DNA of 64,000 nt from Nonlabens sp. (GTDB taxonomy: Bacteria; Bacteroidota; Bacteroidia; Flavobacteriales; Flavobacteriaceae), in NCBI GenBank assembly GCA_020630715.1, contig JAHDIQ010000005.1, positions 201,367-265,366 on the forward strand, in the 5' to 3' direction. Of this stretch, positions 1 to 10,076 are shown one piece after another; positions within the stretch are counted from its first letter, which is position 1; every line of letters starts with the position of its first letter. Below the pieces are notes generated by a model that was given only the letters and a program-made list of their open reading frames with translations, was not told where the DNA came from and ran no database searches. Position numbers and translations under genes: made by a program.

Positions 1-609
1 TTGACTTAAAGTAAAGGCTGTGGTATCCATAACTTTAAGACCTTTACGCAACACATCGTCAAATGATATATGGTCAAATTTTGTAGCATTGCTGTCTTTC
101 TCTGGATCTGCGGTGTAAATTCCATCTACGCGAGTTCCTTTAAGAATCACATCTGCTTCTATTTCTATAGCTCTTAAAACCGCAGCACTATCTGTTGTGA
201 AGTAAGGATTACCTGTTCCACCACCGAATATGACTACACGTCCTTTCTCTAAATGACGCATTGCTTTACGTCTTATAAATGGCTCTGCAACTTCATTAAT
301 CTTAATCGCAGTTTGTAATCTTGTAGGTATTCCAGCATCTTCACAGGCGCTTTGTAAAGCAAGACCGTTAATGACTGTTGCTAGCATTCCCATGTGATCT
401 CCTTGAACACGATCCATTCCATTGCTAGCACCAGCGACACCTCTAAAGATATTGCCGCCACCTATAACGATTGCTACTTGTATGCCTTTATCAACAACCT
501 GTTTGATTTCTTGCGCATATTCTCCTAAACGTTCAGGATCTATACCATACTGTCGATTACCCATTAGGGCTTCACCACTTAATTTGAGAAGAATGCGTTT
601 GTATTTCAT
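1..609 (-). CDS. pyrH: Uridylate kinase, C-terminus cut by window start
   Basis: Not in ORF track (runs off the window). Reverse-strand translation from ATG at 609: [35 protein letters not shown]...[19 protein letters not shown], characteristic of PyrH. Confidence 0.95.
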   Translation of the reverse strand, partial: MKYKRILLKLSGEALMGNRQYGIDPERLGEYAQEIKQVVDKGIQVAIVIGGGNIFRGVAGASNGMDRVQGDHMGMLATVINGLALQSACEDAGIPTRLQTAIKINEVAEPFIRRKAMRHLEKGRVVIFGGGTGNPYFTTDSAAVLRAIEIEADVILKGTRVDGIYTADPEKDSNATKFDHISFDDVLRKGLKVMDTTAFTLSQ

Positions 610-669
610 AAAGCTGATAATTGGTGCAAATATAATTGAAAATTGAATTGATTATAAAGATCTAGTATA

Positions 670-1569
670 TCAGTTCTTTATGATCAATTGATACAGTTCA
701 CCAGCCGTGCTTGCCTCGTCATCGCCTAGCTTTACATTTACAGCTTCACTGGTTAAATAGTAGATGTCATTACCATCTGCATCTGTTTTGTAGAAGGTGA
801 TCGCTTCTATTTGAGCACCAGAAATAGGTAGTTCATATTTATTTTCTAAACTGAATGTTCCGTCGTTATAGTTTAACTGGATTATAAATGGCTGTAAACT
901 CTGATCATAACCGCATAGGATAACAGTGTTTTTCCCATTATAGCTAGATCCTGTGATAAGTCCATTTACATCTATGATTTGTTGTGCGGTTAAACTAGCA
1001 TCTGTAAACAAGTCCGTCTTATAAATGGTAGTGCTAAAATTGCTCCAATCTTTAGAAAAAACATAGAGTTGATTATTAATGACCTGTGTTGCCTCTGCAT
1101 CATAAGGATGATTCTGATTGCGTTTATTAAAGTTAGTTTGTTTACTATAGGATAAATTAGAAATATCCATTTCAATTTCCTGTTGCCAGATTTGATCTTT
1201 AGGAATGTTGTAAATCTTCAGGTCTTTACGATTACCGCGATTGTTCCCTATATCTGCAATATGGATATAACGATCTGATTGTGTAATACTTTCCCAGTCT
1301 ATATTTTGTAAGTATGAGTATGTGTTTTGTTGAATAAGCGATCCATCTACATTGATCTCATAAAGGATCGCGCCACCGCCAGAGTCGTTTAGAGTGACCA
1401 GTTTATTATTCAAAGTGATTAAACCTGAACTTTCATTAATCACACTAGGTAATGTTGCTATTTTCTTAAAGGAAAAAGAGGTGTCAGCAGTTTGCTGTTG
1501 CTTTTTTGCGACACAACTGCTTAGTATTATTAGTATAGCTAGTAATAAATAGGTTCTACCGTATGTCAT
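670..1569 (-). CDS. Hypothetical lipoprotein, possibly beta-propeller-like
   Basis: ORF with lipoprotein-type signal LLLAILIILSSC; repeated aromatic/Asp blocks; no named family recognised. Confidence 0.7.
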   Translation of the reverse strand: MTYGRTYLLLAILIILSSCVAKKQQQTADTSFSFKKIATLPSVINESSGLITLNNKLVTLNDSGGGAILYEINVDGSLIQQNTYSYLQNIDWESITQSDRYIHIADIGNNRGNRKDLKIYNIPKDQIWQQEIEMDISNLSYSKQTNFNKRNQNHPYDAEATQVINNQLYVFSKDWSNFSTTIYKTDLFTDASLTAQQIIDVNGLITGSSYNGKNTVILCGYDQSLQPFIIQLNYNDGTFSLENKYELPISGAQIEAITFYKTDADGNDIYYLTSEAVNVKLGDDEASTAGELYQLIIKN

Positions 1570-1673
1570 ATATCTTTTTAATGAAGCTTTTTATGATACC
1601 GCTTATGCGAAAGCTAAATTTTTTAATTTCAAAATGCCTTTAAAAATAGTAGTTCTAGAAGTAGCATCTATAA

Positions 1674-1706
1674 AAAAATCCCTCTAGAATTTCTAGAGGG
1701 ATTTTT
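1674..1706 (-). terminator. Rho-independent (possibly bidirectional) terminator downstream of tsf
   Basis: aaaaatccctctagaa t ttctagagggattttt: perfect stem with flanking A/T tracts. Confidence 0.85.
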
Positions 1707-1726
1707 ATAATGTAATTCTGAGTGAA

Positions 1727-2689
1727 TTAAGCTAAAGAAACTCTTTTAAAACCTACTACTTCAGCACCTTTAGACTCAACATAAGCAGCAACAGTGTGCT
1801 TATCGTCCATGATGAAATTCTGATCTAAAAGACATAATTCCTTATCTAATGTCACGTTATCAGAGATAAAACGCTCAATTTTTCCAGGAATAATGCGATC
1901 CCAGATTGCTTCTGGTTTTCCTTCTGCCTTTAATTCTGCTTCAAAATTTGCTTTTGCATCTGCTAGAGCGGCATCAGTGATTTGAGATCTAGAGATAAAT
2001 ACTGGGATATTCTTTAAAGGTTTTCCTAAACGTCCTAATTCAATATTATCTTTTTCGATTGCAGCGATACGAGCTTCAGTTTCTGACTTTACAAATTCTG
2101 GATCAAAATCTTTATAAGAAAGAGTTGTTGCTCCCATAGAAGCTACTTGCATAGAAACAGATTTTGCAACCTCTGCAGCATTATCGCTAGCAGATGAAAG
2201 ACCTGTTAAAGCACCTATTTTTCCACCGTGTACATACGCACCTACAAATGGAGCTTCAAATGCCTCAAAACCACCTATTTCTAATTTCTCACCTATAACA
2301 CCAGTTTGCTCTACTAACTTATCTGCAACGGTCATACCGTCTACAGTTGCTGCTAGTAACTCATCTTTTGAATTTACATTCATTGCAACATCTGCAATTG
2401 AATTTGCAAGTTCTTTATAAGAATCATTTTTTGCAACAAAGTCTGTTTCACAGTTAAGAGACATTAAAATACCTCTTGTGTTAGCGTCATTTACTTTTGC
2501 AACTACGACACCTTCAGAAGAATCGCGGTCTGCGCGCTTTGCAGCTACTTTCTGACCTTTCTTTCTTAGGATCTCGATTGCTTTGTCAAAGTCACCTTCT
2601 GCTTCTACAAGGGCTTTTTTACAGTCCATCATACCAGCACCAGTGGCATTTCTTAATTTTCCTACTTCAGCGGCTGTGATTTTTGCCAT
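1727..2689 (-). CDS. tsf: Elongation factor Ts
   Basis: MAKITAAEVGKLRNATGAGMMDCKKALVEAEGDFDKAIEILRKKG; adjacent to rpsB. Confidence 0.98.
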   Translation of the reverse strand: MAKITAAEVGKLRNATGAGMMDCKKALVEAEGDFDKAIEILRKKGQKVAAKRADRDSSEGVVVAKVNDANTRGILMSLNCETDFVAKNDSYKELANSIADVAMNVNSKDELLAATVDGMTVADKLVEQTGVIGEKLEIGGFEAFEAPFVGAYVHGGKIGALTGLSSASDNAAEVAKSVSMQVASMGATTLSYKDFDPEFVKSETEARIAAIEKDNIELGRLGKPLKNIPVFISRSQITDAALADAKANFEAELKAEGKPEAIWDRIIPGKIERFISDNVTLDKELCLLDQNFIMDDKHTVAAYVESKGAEVVGFKRVSLA

Positions 2690-2731
2690 TTTGAAAAGTT
2701 TAATGTTCTAGATTAACTAGATTGTTAATGT

Positions 2732-3532
2732 TTATTCTTCTTCTTGCGTTGCTGCTTCTACTGGAGCTGGCTTTTCTTCTTTAGGAGCTTTTGCTGCCTG
2801 TTTTGCCATTTCCTTAGCTTCTGCTGCTGCGTTTTTCTCGTTTTTACGATCTTCTAGACCAGCTTTGATAGCCTCTGTTGCAGTCTTAACGATAATATCG
2901 ATAGATTTAGATGCATCATCATTAGATGGAATAACATAATCGATATCACGTGGATTTGCATTAGTATCTGTCATTGCAAAAATCGGGATACCTAATTTTA
3001 AAGCTTCTTTTACTGCGATGTGCTCACGTACCGTATCAACGATAAATAATGCTGCTGGCATACGTGTCATTTCTGTAATAGAACCTAAGTTCTTTTCTAA
3101 TTTAGCACGCATACGGTCTACCTGTAAACGTTCTTTTTTAGATAGTGTCTCATAACGGCCGTCTTTTTTCATACGATCTACTAGAGCCATTTTCTTTACA
3201 GCTTTACGTATAGTTACAAAGTTAGTAAGCATTCCACCTGGCCATCTTTCTGTGATGTAAGGCATGTTAGCATCACCAGCGTGTTGTGCTACGATGTCTT
3301 TTGCTTGTTTCTTTGTAGCTACAAAAAGAACTTTACGTCCAGATGCTGCTATTTTACGCAATGCTGCGCTAGCTTCATCCAGCTTTGCAGCTGTTTTGTA
3401 AAGATTGATAATGTGGATTCCATTACGCTCCATATAGATATACGGCGCCATGTTAGGATCCCATTTACGAGTTAAGTGTCCGAAATGGACACCAGCGTCA
3501 AGAAAGTCCTTGACTTGTGTGTTATTTGCCAT
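2732..3532 (-). CDS. rpsB: 30S ribosomal protein S2
   Basis: DAGVHFGHLTRKWDPNMAPYIYMERNGIHIINL...RWPGGMLTNF. Confidence 0.98.
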   Translation of the reverse strand: MANNTQVKDFLDAGVHFGHLTRKWDPNMAPYIYMERNGIHIINLYKTAAKLDEASAALRKIAASGRKVLFVATKKQAKDIVAQHAGDANMPYITERWPGGMLTNFVTIRKAVKKMALVDRMKKDGRYETLSKKERLQVDRMRAKLEKNLGSITEMTRMPAALFIVDTVREHIAVKEALKLGIPIFAMTDTNANPRDIDYVIPSNDDASKSIDIIVKTATEAIKAGLEDRKNEKNAAAEAKEMAKQAAKAPKEEKPAPVEAATQEEE

Positions 3533-3677
3533 TTTAAAATAGTTTACGTTCTGTCAGATAGCAATGAATAAGTGGTCATTTCACGATGAAAATCGCCTTA
3601 CCCATTTAGATGCTAAACTAGGTCCCGACGGCAATCGGGCCGACAGCAAATTAATAATTGATAAAAAATATAAGAAC

Positions 3678-3709
3678 AAATCCCATCTAATCGTAAGAGC
3701 AGATGGGAT
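3678..3709 (-). terminator. Possible terminator downstream of rpsI
   Basis: atcccatct ... agatgggat stem; U-tract weak. Confidence 0.45.
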
Positions 3710-3725
3710 GATAGTTTTAAACGTA

Positions 3726-4112
3726 TTAACGCTTTGAGAATTGGAATTTCTTTCTCGCTTTCTTCTGACCGAATTTCTTACGTTCCACCATTCTAGGATC
3801 ACGAGTCATAAGACCTTCTGGTTTTAAAGCAGTACGATTCTCTGCATCTATTTCTACAAGTGCTCTTGAAATAGCTAGTCTTACAGCTTCTGCCTGACCA
3901 GTAATTCCACCACCGTATACATTTGCTTTTACATCATAAGTTCCAGTAGTTTCTGTTAGAGAAAAAGGCTGGTTTACTTTGTACTGTAACGTTCCTGTAG
4001 TAAAGTAGTTGTTAAGCTCCTTGTTATTTATTGTGATATTACCTTTACCTTCTGTAAGGTATACACGAGCTACGGCAGTTTTTCTTCTACCTATTTTGTG
4101 TAATTTTTCCAT
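3726..4112 (-). CDS. rpsI: 30S ribosomal protein S9
   Basis: IGRRKTAVARVYLTEGKGNITIN...KKFGQKKARKKFQFSKR. Confidence 0.98.
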   Translation of the reverse strand: MEKLHKIGRRKTAVARVYLTEGKGNITINNKELNNYFTTGTLQYKVNQPFSLTETTGTYDVKANVYGGGITGQAEAVRLAISRALVEIDAENRTALKPEGLMTRDPRMVERKKFGQKKARKKFQFSKR

Positions 4113-4113
4113 C

Positions 4114-4569
4114 TTACTTGATCTCGTTTAGGTTGATTACAGTAGGTTGTTGTGCATCATGTCCATGCTCTGTTCCACTGTATACTTTTAAGTTACGGAA
4201 GATTGCACTACCTAATTTATTTTTAGGTAACATTCCTTTAACTGCTTTTTCTACTACTCTTGTAGGATCTTTATCATAAAGCTCCTGAGCAGTAAGACTG
4301 CGCTGTCCACCTGGATAGCCAGTGTGTCTGATGTAAGTTTTCTCAGACCACTTATTACCAGATAACTTTACTTTGTCAGCATTAATAATGATCACATTAT
4401 CACCACAGTCTACGTGAGGTGTGAAATTAGGCTTGTATTTACCTCTCAAAAGTTTTGCAACGATTGAAGACATACGACCTAATGGCTGATCTGCTGCATC
4501 TACTAGTACCCATTCTTTGTTTACCGTAGCGCTGTTTGCAGAAATTGTTTTGTAACTTAACGTATTCAC
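4114..4569 (-). CDS. rplM: 50S ribosomal protein L13
   Basis: WVLVDAADQPLGRMSSIVAKLLRGKYKPNFTPHVDCGDNVIIINADKVKLSG. Confidence 0.98.
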   Translation of the reverse strand: MNTLSYKTISANSATVNKEWVLVDAADQPLGRMSSIVAKLLRGKYKPNFTPHVDCGDNVIIINADKVKLSGNKWSEKTYIRHTGYPGGQRSLTAQELYDKDPTRVVEKAVKGMLPKNKLGSAIFRNLKVYSGTEHGHDAQQPTVINLNEIK

Positions 4570-4728
4570 TTTGAACCTGTTTTAATTTCTTTCGATTTCA
4601 TTGATCAAAATCGGGATGCAAAAGTAAGATAATATATTTGATTGACAAGCAGGTAGATTCAAAAAATTTCAATCTGTATTTGATTAGTAATGGATGTCTC
4701 TAGATAACTTATATGTTTTTAGTGATTA

Positions 4729-4744
4729 CGCTTTCGCGAAAGCG
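4729..4744. repeat. Dispersed palindrome CGCTTTCGCGAAAGCG (intergenic)
   Basis: Exact 16-bp palindrome in context gtgatta-CGCTTTCGCGAAAGCG-tcatt. Confidence 0.95.
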
Positions 4745-4855
4745 TCATTCTCTCCATCTAACTTTTATCTTTAAATCTAGTGTTTTCTAATGATATTTAG
4801 GTAGTTACTATTGTAAATTGCATTTAGTTTGTATCTTGTCACTCTAAAAAAATAA

Positions 4856-5368
4856 ATGATGAAAAAGATATTTTTAAGCTTATGTGTGGTTGCGACGATG
4901 TTCATTTCTTGTGACGATAATGCAAAAAGTACTACAAATACTCAAAGTATTGTAGGTAATTATGTGCTTACCAGCTTAGTGGCAGATGTGGCTGTGGACC
5001 TAGATCAAAATGGAACTAGTGATACACAATTAATGAATGAGACCACCTGTTTTGACAATGTAGCGATCACCTTTGACGCTAATGGCAATTTTACAACGAC
5101 GGTTTCTGAAGTAGGTTTTGACGCTAATAACGTTTTAACTTGTGCTACGATTGTAACTAGTGGTACGTATTCTATTGCAAATAGTGTTCTTACGATTACT
5201 ACACCTATTAATGGTGGTAGTGTGACAGAATCTAAGCAAGTAGTTCTAACAGCAACTACGCTAGAAATAGGTGCTACTGATGCAGAAGTTGCGCAATACT
5301 TTACAAACTCACCTGGTACGCCAGCAAGTGCGATAACACAGGTAGACGCAGTTTATACTAAGATTTAA
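4856..5368 (+). CDS. Lipocalin-like lipoprotein, hypothetical
   Basis: Signal MMKKIFLSLCVVATMFISCDD; IVGNYVLTSLVA...ITFDANGNFTTT resembles lipocalin-like domains. Confidence 0.7.
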   Translation: MMKKIFLSLCVVATMFISCDDNAKSTTNTQSIVGNYVLTSLVADVAVDLDQNGTSDTQLMNETTCFDNVAITFDANGNFTTTVSEVGFDANNVLTCATIVTSGTYSIANSVLTITTPINGGSVTESKQVVLTATTLEIGATDAEVAQYFTNSPGTPASAITQVDAVYTKI

Positions 5369-5395
5369 TCAGTTCTAATTTTAGGTGCAAATTAT

Positions 5396-5437
5396 AAAAC
5401 CCAATATCCTAAGAATCATCTTAAGATATTGGGTTTT
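5396..5437. terminator. Rho-independent terminator
   Basis: aaaacccaatatcctaaga / tcttaagatattgggtttt stem with A/T flanks. Confidence 0.8.
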
Positions 5438-5493
5438 ACATGTTTTATTGCTTGCTAAACTAGCCTGCCAATAATTATATTCAATGGGTGTGT

Positions 5494-5775
5494 TTACTCA
5501 CTAACGGCCACACCTTTCCAAAAAGCTACATAACCTTCTATTTGTTTTGCCGCATGTTTAGTTTCTGGATAATACCATGCAGCATCTTTATTACTAGTAC
5601 CATCTACTTCTAGAGAATAATAACTCGCAACACCTTTCCACGGGCAATTAGATTGTGTGTTACTATCTTTAAAAAATTCTTTTTTAATACTGCTCGCTGG
5701 AAAGTAATGATTGTTTTCTACTACGATGGTATCATTACTTTCTGCAATTATTTGATTGTTCCAAATGGCTTTCAT
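5494..5775 (-). CDS. DUF427 domain-containing protein
   Basis: MKAIWNNQIIAESNDTIVVENNHYFP...CPWKGVASYYSLEVDG...AWYYPETK matches DUF427 pattern. Confidence 0.9.
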   Translation of the reverse strand: MKAIWNNQIIAESNDTIVVENNHYFPASSIKKEFFKDSNTQSNCPWKGVASYYSLEVDGTSNKDAAWYYPETKHAAKQIEGYVAFWKGVAVSE

Positions 5776-5777
5776 AA

Positions 5778-6743
5778 TTATTGTTTTACGTTAAATAAAT
5801 AGTCTTTAAATAAGTGGTCGCTGTCTTCATAAATAGTTACAATATTAAGGCCAGATTCATTTGCGAGCCAGTTCACCACATCGTCATCATATTTTTGTGA
5901 GATTTCACAATGTATAGTTTCCCATTTTTTAAAGCTCACGGTAAGGTTCAGTTTTTCTAATGTTACCTCACAGGCTTCTGTTGCGATTAAAAAGCTTTTT
6001 GCAGTTCCTGTTTCTGGATCATAAGATTCCCAGTGTTCAAATGATGTTACTGGAAAGTTAGCTTCCATTTCATTATTAATACGGTGCAATAAATTTCTAT
6101 TAAATTCTTGAGTTACGCCTTGAGAATCTGCATAGGCGCGCTGGATCATCCACGGGTTTTTCTTTTGGTCAAATCCCATGAACAATAAATCCCTTGAATT
6201 CATCATCGCTCTTAATTGTGATAGAAAATCGATGGCTTCATCATGTTGGAAATTTCCTATGTTAGATCCTAATACCATGATAAATTTAGGACGCTTATCG
6301 TATTGAGCTAGTCTTTTAAGTACCTCAAAATACATTCCTTGTTCACCTTGCACTTTTAATGACGGCATGATCTCTTTAAGTGATCCAGTTAAAGCATCAA
6401 TAGCATGCTGTGAAATGTCAATAGGGATGTAGGTCACATCAATTTTATGATCTACTAATTCTTGTAATAGTACCTTAGTCTTTTTACCATCACCAGTGCC
6501 TAATTCAATCAAATCAAATCCATCTGGATGATGCAGTTGTTCTCTTAATTGTTCTTTGTGTTCACTAATTATGTTGAACTCGGCATTTGTGAGGTAATAC
6601 TCTGGCAAATTCATAATTTGCTGGAATAGCTGGTCACCGCGCTCGTTATAGATGTATTTAGAACTTAAGAACTTAGGGAAACTGGTTAAACCTTCTTTTA
6701 CGTGATTTTCAAATTCTAATTGAAATGTTTCTTGTTTTGTCAT
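5778..6743 (-). CDS. egtD: L-histidine N-alpha-methyltransferase
   Basis: FPKFLSSKYIYNERGDQLFQQIMNLPEYYLTNAE...LIELGTGDGKKT; ORF extends to 6779 but internal Met at 6743 (MTKQETFQ) overlaps the upstream stop. Confidence 0.92.
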   Translation of the reverse strand: MTKQETFQLEFENHVKEGLTSFPKFLSSKYIYNERGDQLFQQIMNLPEYYLTNAEFNIISEHKEQLREQLHHPDGFDLIELGTGDGKKTKVLLQELVDHKIDVTYIPIDISQHAIDALTGSLKEIMPSLKVQGEQGMYFEVLKRLAQYDKRPKFIMVLGSNIGNFQHDEAIDFLSQLRAMMNSRDLLFMGFDQKKNPWMIQRAYADSQGVTQEFNRNLLHRINNEMEANFPVTSFEHWESYDPETGTAKSFLIATEACEVTLEKLNLTVSFKKWETIHCEISQKYDDDVVNWLANESGLNIVTIYEDSDHLFKDYLFNVKQ

Positions 6744-7912
6744 ATAGATTGTGCGAGTCTTAAACCCGTAAATTGCCATCGTAGTGGCGGGTGAAAAAAG
6801 TTTCTGTAACTAGGTCTGGCATGATTGCTAGCGGTAGCGATAGAACTACCGCGCAGTACTTTTTGATTTACCATGAACTTACCGTTGTATTCTCCTAAAG
6901 CACCATCTGGTTTGCTATAATTAGGATAGGGTAGATAGGCGCTTTCCGTCCATTCCCATCGTTTGCCCCATTTGAATTTTGATTGCGCCGCTTCCCATTC
7001 AAATTCTGTAGGTAGTCTTAATCCTTTCCATTGGGCAAATGCAAAAGCCTCATAATAAGAAATATGTGTTACTACTGCTTTAGGATGAATAGGTTGTGAA
7101 CCAGATAATTGATAATGAAACCACGATCCATCTTTTTTAAACCAATACATAGGCGCATTGATGCTATTTTTTTGAACCCAATCCCAGCCTTCTGTATGCC
7201 ATAAAAGTGCATTTGAATATCCGCCATCGTTAATGAAATCAATCCACTCATCATTAGTCACTAGTTGGTTTGAAATGCGATATGGTTCCAGAAATACGCG
7301 ATGTCTAGGCAACTCATTATCATAGCAAAAACTATGATCTGAATGTCCTATTTCATAAATACCATCAGGTATATCTATCCATTCTTGAACTGTTGAAAGA
7401 TGATCTTCTTTAAAAGCAGGATCATATACCGGTAGCAACGGATTATTGCCTAATATGTATTTTATGTCTGTAAGTAGTAATTCCTGATGTTGTTTTTCAT
7501 GATGAATACCTATTTCTAGAACGTCCTTCCATGATTCATCCCAGTGATGTTCTATTAGCTGGATCATGTGATGCGTTACATATTCACGATATTCATGTAC
7601 TTTTTTAACGCTAGGTCTAGATAAATTTCCACGATCTGTGCGCACCACGCGTTTTCCTATGCTTTCATAATAGCTATTAAATACATAAGCAAATTGCTCA
7701 TGAAAACGTTTGTAATTAGGTAAGTATGGATCTAAAAGGAATTCTTCAAAAAACCAAGTGGTATGACCTAAATGCCATTTAGGTGGTGACACATCAACTA
7801 TAGGTTGAACCACATAGTCTTCTATTTCCAGCGGTGCGCATATTTGTAGGGTATGTTTTCTCGTGTCACAGAAAATACTAAGAAGATTTTGTTGAACATT
7901 CATCAATCTCAA
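6740..7912 (-). CDS. egtB: Ergothioneine biosynthesis protein EgtB (DinB plus FGE-sulfatase domains)
   Basis: PPKWHLGHTTWFFEEFLL; HHEKQHQELLLTDIKY; C-terminal LRGSSIATASNHARPSYRNFFHPPLRWQFTGLRLAQ. Confidence 0.92.
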   Translation of the reverse strand: MRLMNVQQNLLSIFCDTRKHTLQICAPLEIEDYVVQPIVDVSPPKWHLGHTTWFFEEFLLDPYLPNYKRFHEQFAYVFNSYYESIGKRVVRTDRGNLSRPSVKKVHEYREYVTHHMIQLIEHHWDESWKDVLEIGIHHEKQHQELLLTDIKYILGNNPLLPVYDPAFKEDHLSTVQEWIDIPDGIYEIGHSDHSFCYDNELPRHRVFLEPYRISNQLVTNDEWIDFINDGGYSNALLWHTEGWDWVQKNSINAPMYWFKKDGSWFHYQLSGSQPIHPKAVVTHISYYEAFAFAQWKGLRLPTEFEWEAAQSKFKWGKRWEWTESAYLPYPNYSKPDGALGEYNGKFMVNQKVLRGSSIATASNHARPSYRNFFHPPLRWQFTGLRLAQSI

Positions 7913-7991
7913 AGTTAAATATCTTTTACAGAATCTAGACTGATAAGTACGATTTTTATGACATTTTTATAGAACTGGAGATCTACAGTGA

Positions 7992-8594
7992 TTATCTCAT
8001 ACGATCTCTACGATCGTAATCTTTAAATTCTGCTTTATTGCCTGCAAATTTTGCAATGAGTCCTATCAATAAAGCGATTAAACCTATACCTCTAAAAATC
8101 CATTTCCACGCAATTTCTTTTTTTGGGGAAGTACCATAAATTCCATCATTTGGATCTTGAATTTGCTTCATCATCCTCTCAAACTCTTTACGTTGAATTT
8201 GATGAGCCTTTGCTGTTGAAGCACGCAGATTTGTTGATTTAGCTTTCCCGTGTGTTTTATGGTATAGAGGCATTACCACCGCGCCAGCACTTGCTGGAAT
8301 CTGGATGCTTTTAGAAGTATACATTTTACGGTGAAATAATTCACCGGTAGCACCATCATAAAGCTCTACCATGAATCGGGTTAATGATTTATGCGCATCC
8401 CAGCTTAAAGTAGCCATACCAGGACCAGATGCGACCATGTTTAAATCGACCACATAAAAACTTTTAGATTCTGTATAAGGTTCTAAAGATTCGATTTCTG
8501 TAAAATCCTCATAAGCAGGATCGCTTAATTGAGCATTAATGAAAAATGGTAGCAGTAATAAAAGAAAAAACCGCATTTTATATCGCAACCGCAC
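7992..8594 (-). CDS. Hypothetical secreted protein with C-terminal TM helix
   Basis: Signal [14 protein letters not shown] and C-terminal [16 protein letters not shown]. Confidence 0.6.
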   Translation of the reverse strand: MRLRYKMRFFLLLLLPFFINAQLSDPAYEDFTEIESLEPYTESKSFYVVDLNMVASGPGMATLSWDAHKSLTRFMVELYDGATGELFHRKMYTSKSIQIPASAGAVVMPLYHKTHGKAKSTNLRASTAKAHQIQRKEFERMMKQIQDPNDGIYGTSPKKEIAWKWIFRGIGLIALLIGLIAKFAGNKAEFKDYDRRDRMR

Positions 8595-9402
8595 CTTTAA
8601 TTGCCGGATGTGGATCGTAGTTTTCTAGCGTGAAATCATCAAAGGTGAAATCAAAAATATCCTTAATTTCAGGATTCATTTTCATAGTAGGTAATGCTCT
8701 AGGCTCTCGTGATAGTTGCAAATTCACTTGTTCCATATGATTAGAGTAAATATGTACATCGCCAAAGGTGTGCACAAAATCTCCATATTCATAACCACAT
8801 ACCTGCGCCATCATCATGACCAGTAAAGCATAACTAGCTATATTAAAAGGAACACCTAGAAAAACATCTGCACTGCGCTGGTAGAGCTGGCAACTTAGTT
8901 TATTATCTGCTACGTAGAACTGAAAGAATGCGTGACATGGTGGTAACGCCGCTTTACCATTAGCAACATTTTCTTCAAAACTCACACTCGTATCTGGCAT
9001 CACGCTAGGATTCCATGCGCTCACCATCATCCTTCGACTGTTAGGATTTGATTTTAGCGTTTTGATAATCTCTTTAATTTGATCGATGCCTTCGCTATTC
9101 CAGTTGCGCCATTGATGACCATAAACGGGTCCTAAATCACCATTCTCATTTGCCCATTCATTCCATATACGCACACCATTTTCTTGCAGATATCCTACAT
9201 TAGTATCACCAGAAAGAAACCATAATAATTCATGGATAATCGACTTAAGGTGTAATTTTTTAGTAGTCACCATAGGAAAACCTTTTTGAAGGTCAAATCG
9301 CATTTGGTAACCAAAAACACTACGCGTTCCCGTTCCTGTACGGTCACCTTTATCAATTCCGTGATCAATTATATGCTGTAGTAAGTCGTGATATTGCTTC
9401 AT
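8578..9402 (-). CDS. thyA: Thymidylate synthase
   Basis: [38 protein letters not shown]...[12 protein letters not shown]...[21 protein letters not shown]. Confidence 0.98.
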   Translation of the reverse strand: MKQYHDLLQHIIDHGIDKGDRTGTGTRSVFGYQMRFDLQKGFPMVTTKKLHLKSIIHELLWFLSGDTNVGYLQENGVRIWNEWANENGDLGPVYGHQWRNWNSEGIDQIKEIIKTLKSNPNSRRMMVSAWNPSVMPDTSVSFEENVANGKAALPPCHAFFQFYVADNKLSCQLYQRSADVFLGVPFNIASYALLVMMMAQVCGYEYGDFVHTFGDVHIYSNHMEQVNLQLSREPRALPTMKMNPEIKDIFDFTFDDFTLENYDPHPAIKGAVAI

Positions 9403-9425
9403 AATGTTTGTAGATGTTTGGATTA

Positions 9426-9441
9426 CGCTTTCGCGAAAGCG
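9426..9441. repeat. Dispersed palindrome CGCTTTCGCGAAAGCG (intergenic)
   Basis: Within the 22-bp palindrome ttaCGCTTTCGCGAAAGCGtaa. Confidence 0.95.
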
Positions 9442-9548
9442 TAATAATAACAGCCTAATGCTTAATTACAAAATAGCGCAAAAAAATCTAGAATAAGGTG
9501 AAAAATGGAGTTGAATAAAGTAAAGTTTATCAACCGTTTTTAAATAAT

Positions 9549-9974
9549 TTAAGCCACCATCGTAAAAGTGCGCGCCCATGCGATAGCACTGTCCATGTTA
9601 TTAAATAGACCAAAAGATCCAGAATATTGCGATTGTTCTTTAACCGCACGATCTGCCTCCTGAGCACGATTAGAAACGATGGCAATGCCTACTAGTTTCT
9701 TAGGATCTACTAATTCATAAACCGTAATATCTACAGAATGGTGGAAAGTTCTATTAGAAATAAAAACATACGTATTGTCTTTATAATAAGCTTTCAGGTC
9801 TCCTAGTATTTGCATCGCGTTCTTGCGTTCTACAACTTCACCTTCATGAACATTACCTATAACATAATTTTCAAAAAAGTAAACTTCGCCAAAAGGATAA
9901 GTTACTTTGTGAATATGATTATGAGTATGTTTAGGTTCTAGCACGATTAACAGATTGTTATGATATAAGCTCAA
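9549..9974 (-). CDS. Hypothetical protein (SpoIIAA/STAS-like appearance)
   Basis: Intact 141-aa ORF; weak fold impression only. Confidence 0.6.
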   Translation of the reverse strand: MSLYHNNLLIVLEPKHTHNHIHKVTYPFGEVYFFENYVIGNVHEGEVVERKNAMQILGDLKAYYKDNTYVFISNRTFHHSVDITVYELVDPKKLVGIAIVSNRAQEADRAVKEQSQYSGSFGLFNNMDSAIAWARTFTMVA

Positions 9975-10076
9975 AAATACTTAAAAAAAACAAAAAATGT
10001 AGCATTTTCGTTAACGATTTTATGATTAATAATAAACAAAAATACGTTTTAATCTAAATTGTGTGGAAGATTCAGC

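Noticed and set aside
3618-3642. Imperfect palindrome cccgacggcaatcggg between rpsB and rpsI
   Set aside because: Single weak copy; may relate to the cccgatagctatcggg motif near 40.57 and 43.56 kb but too degenerate to claim.
3581-3802. 73-aa ORF downstream of and overlapping rpsI
   Set aside because: Out-of-frame overlap with rpsI; no recognisable product.
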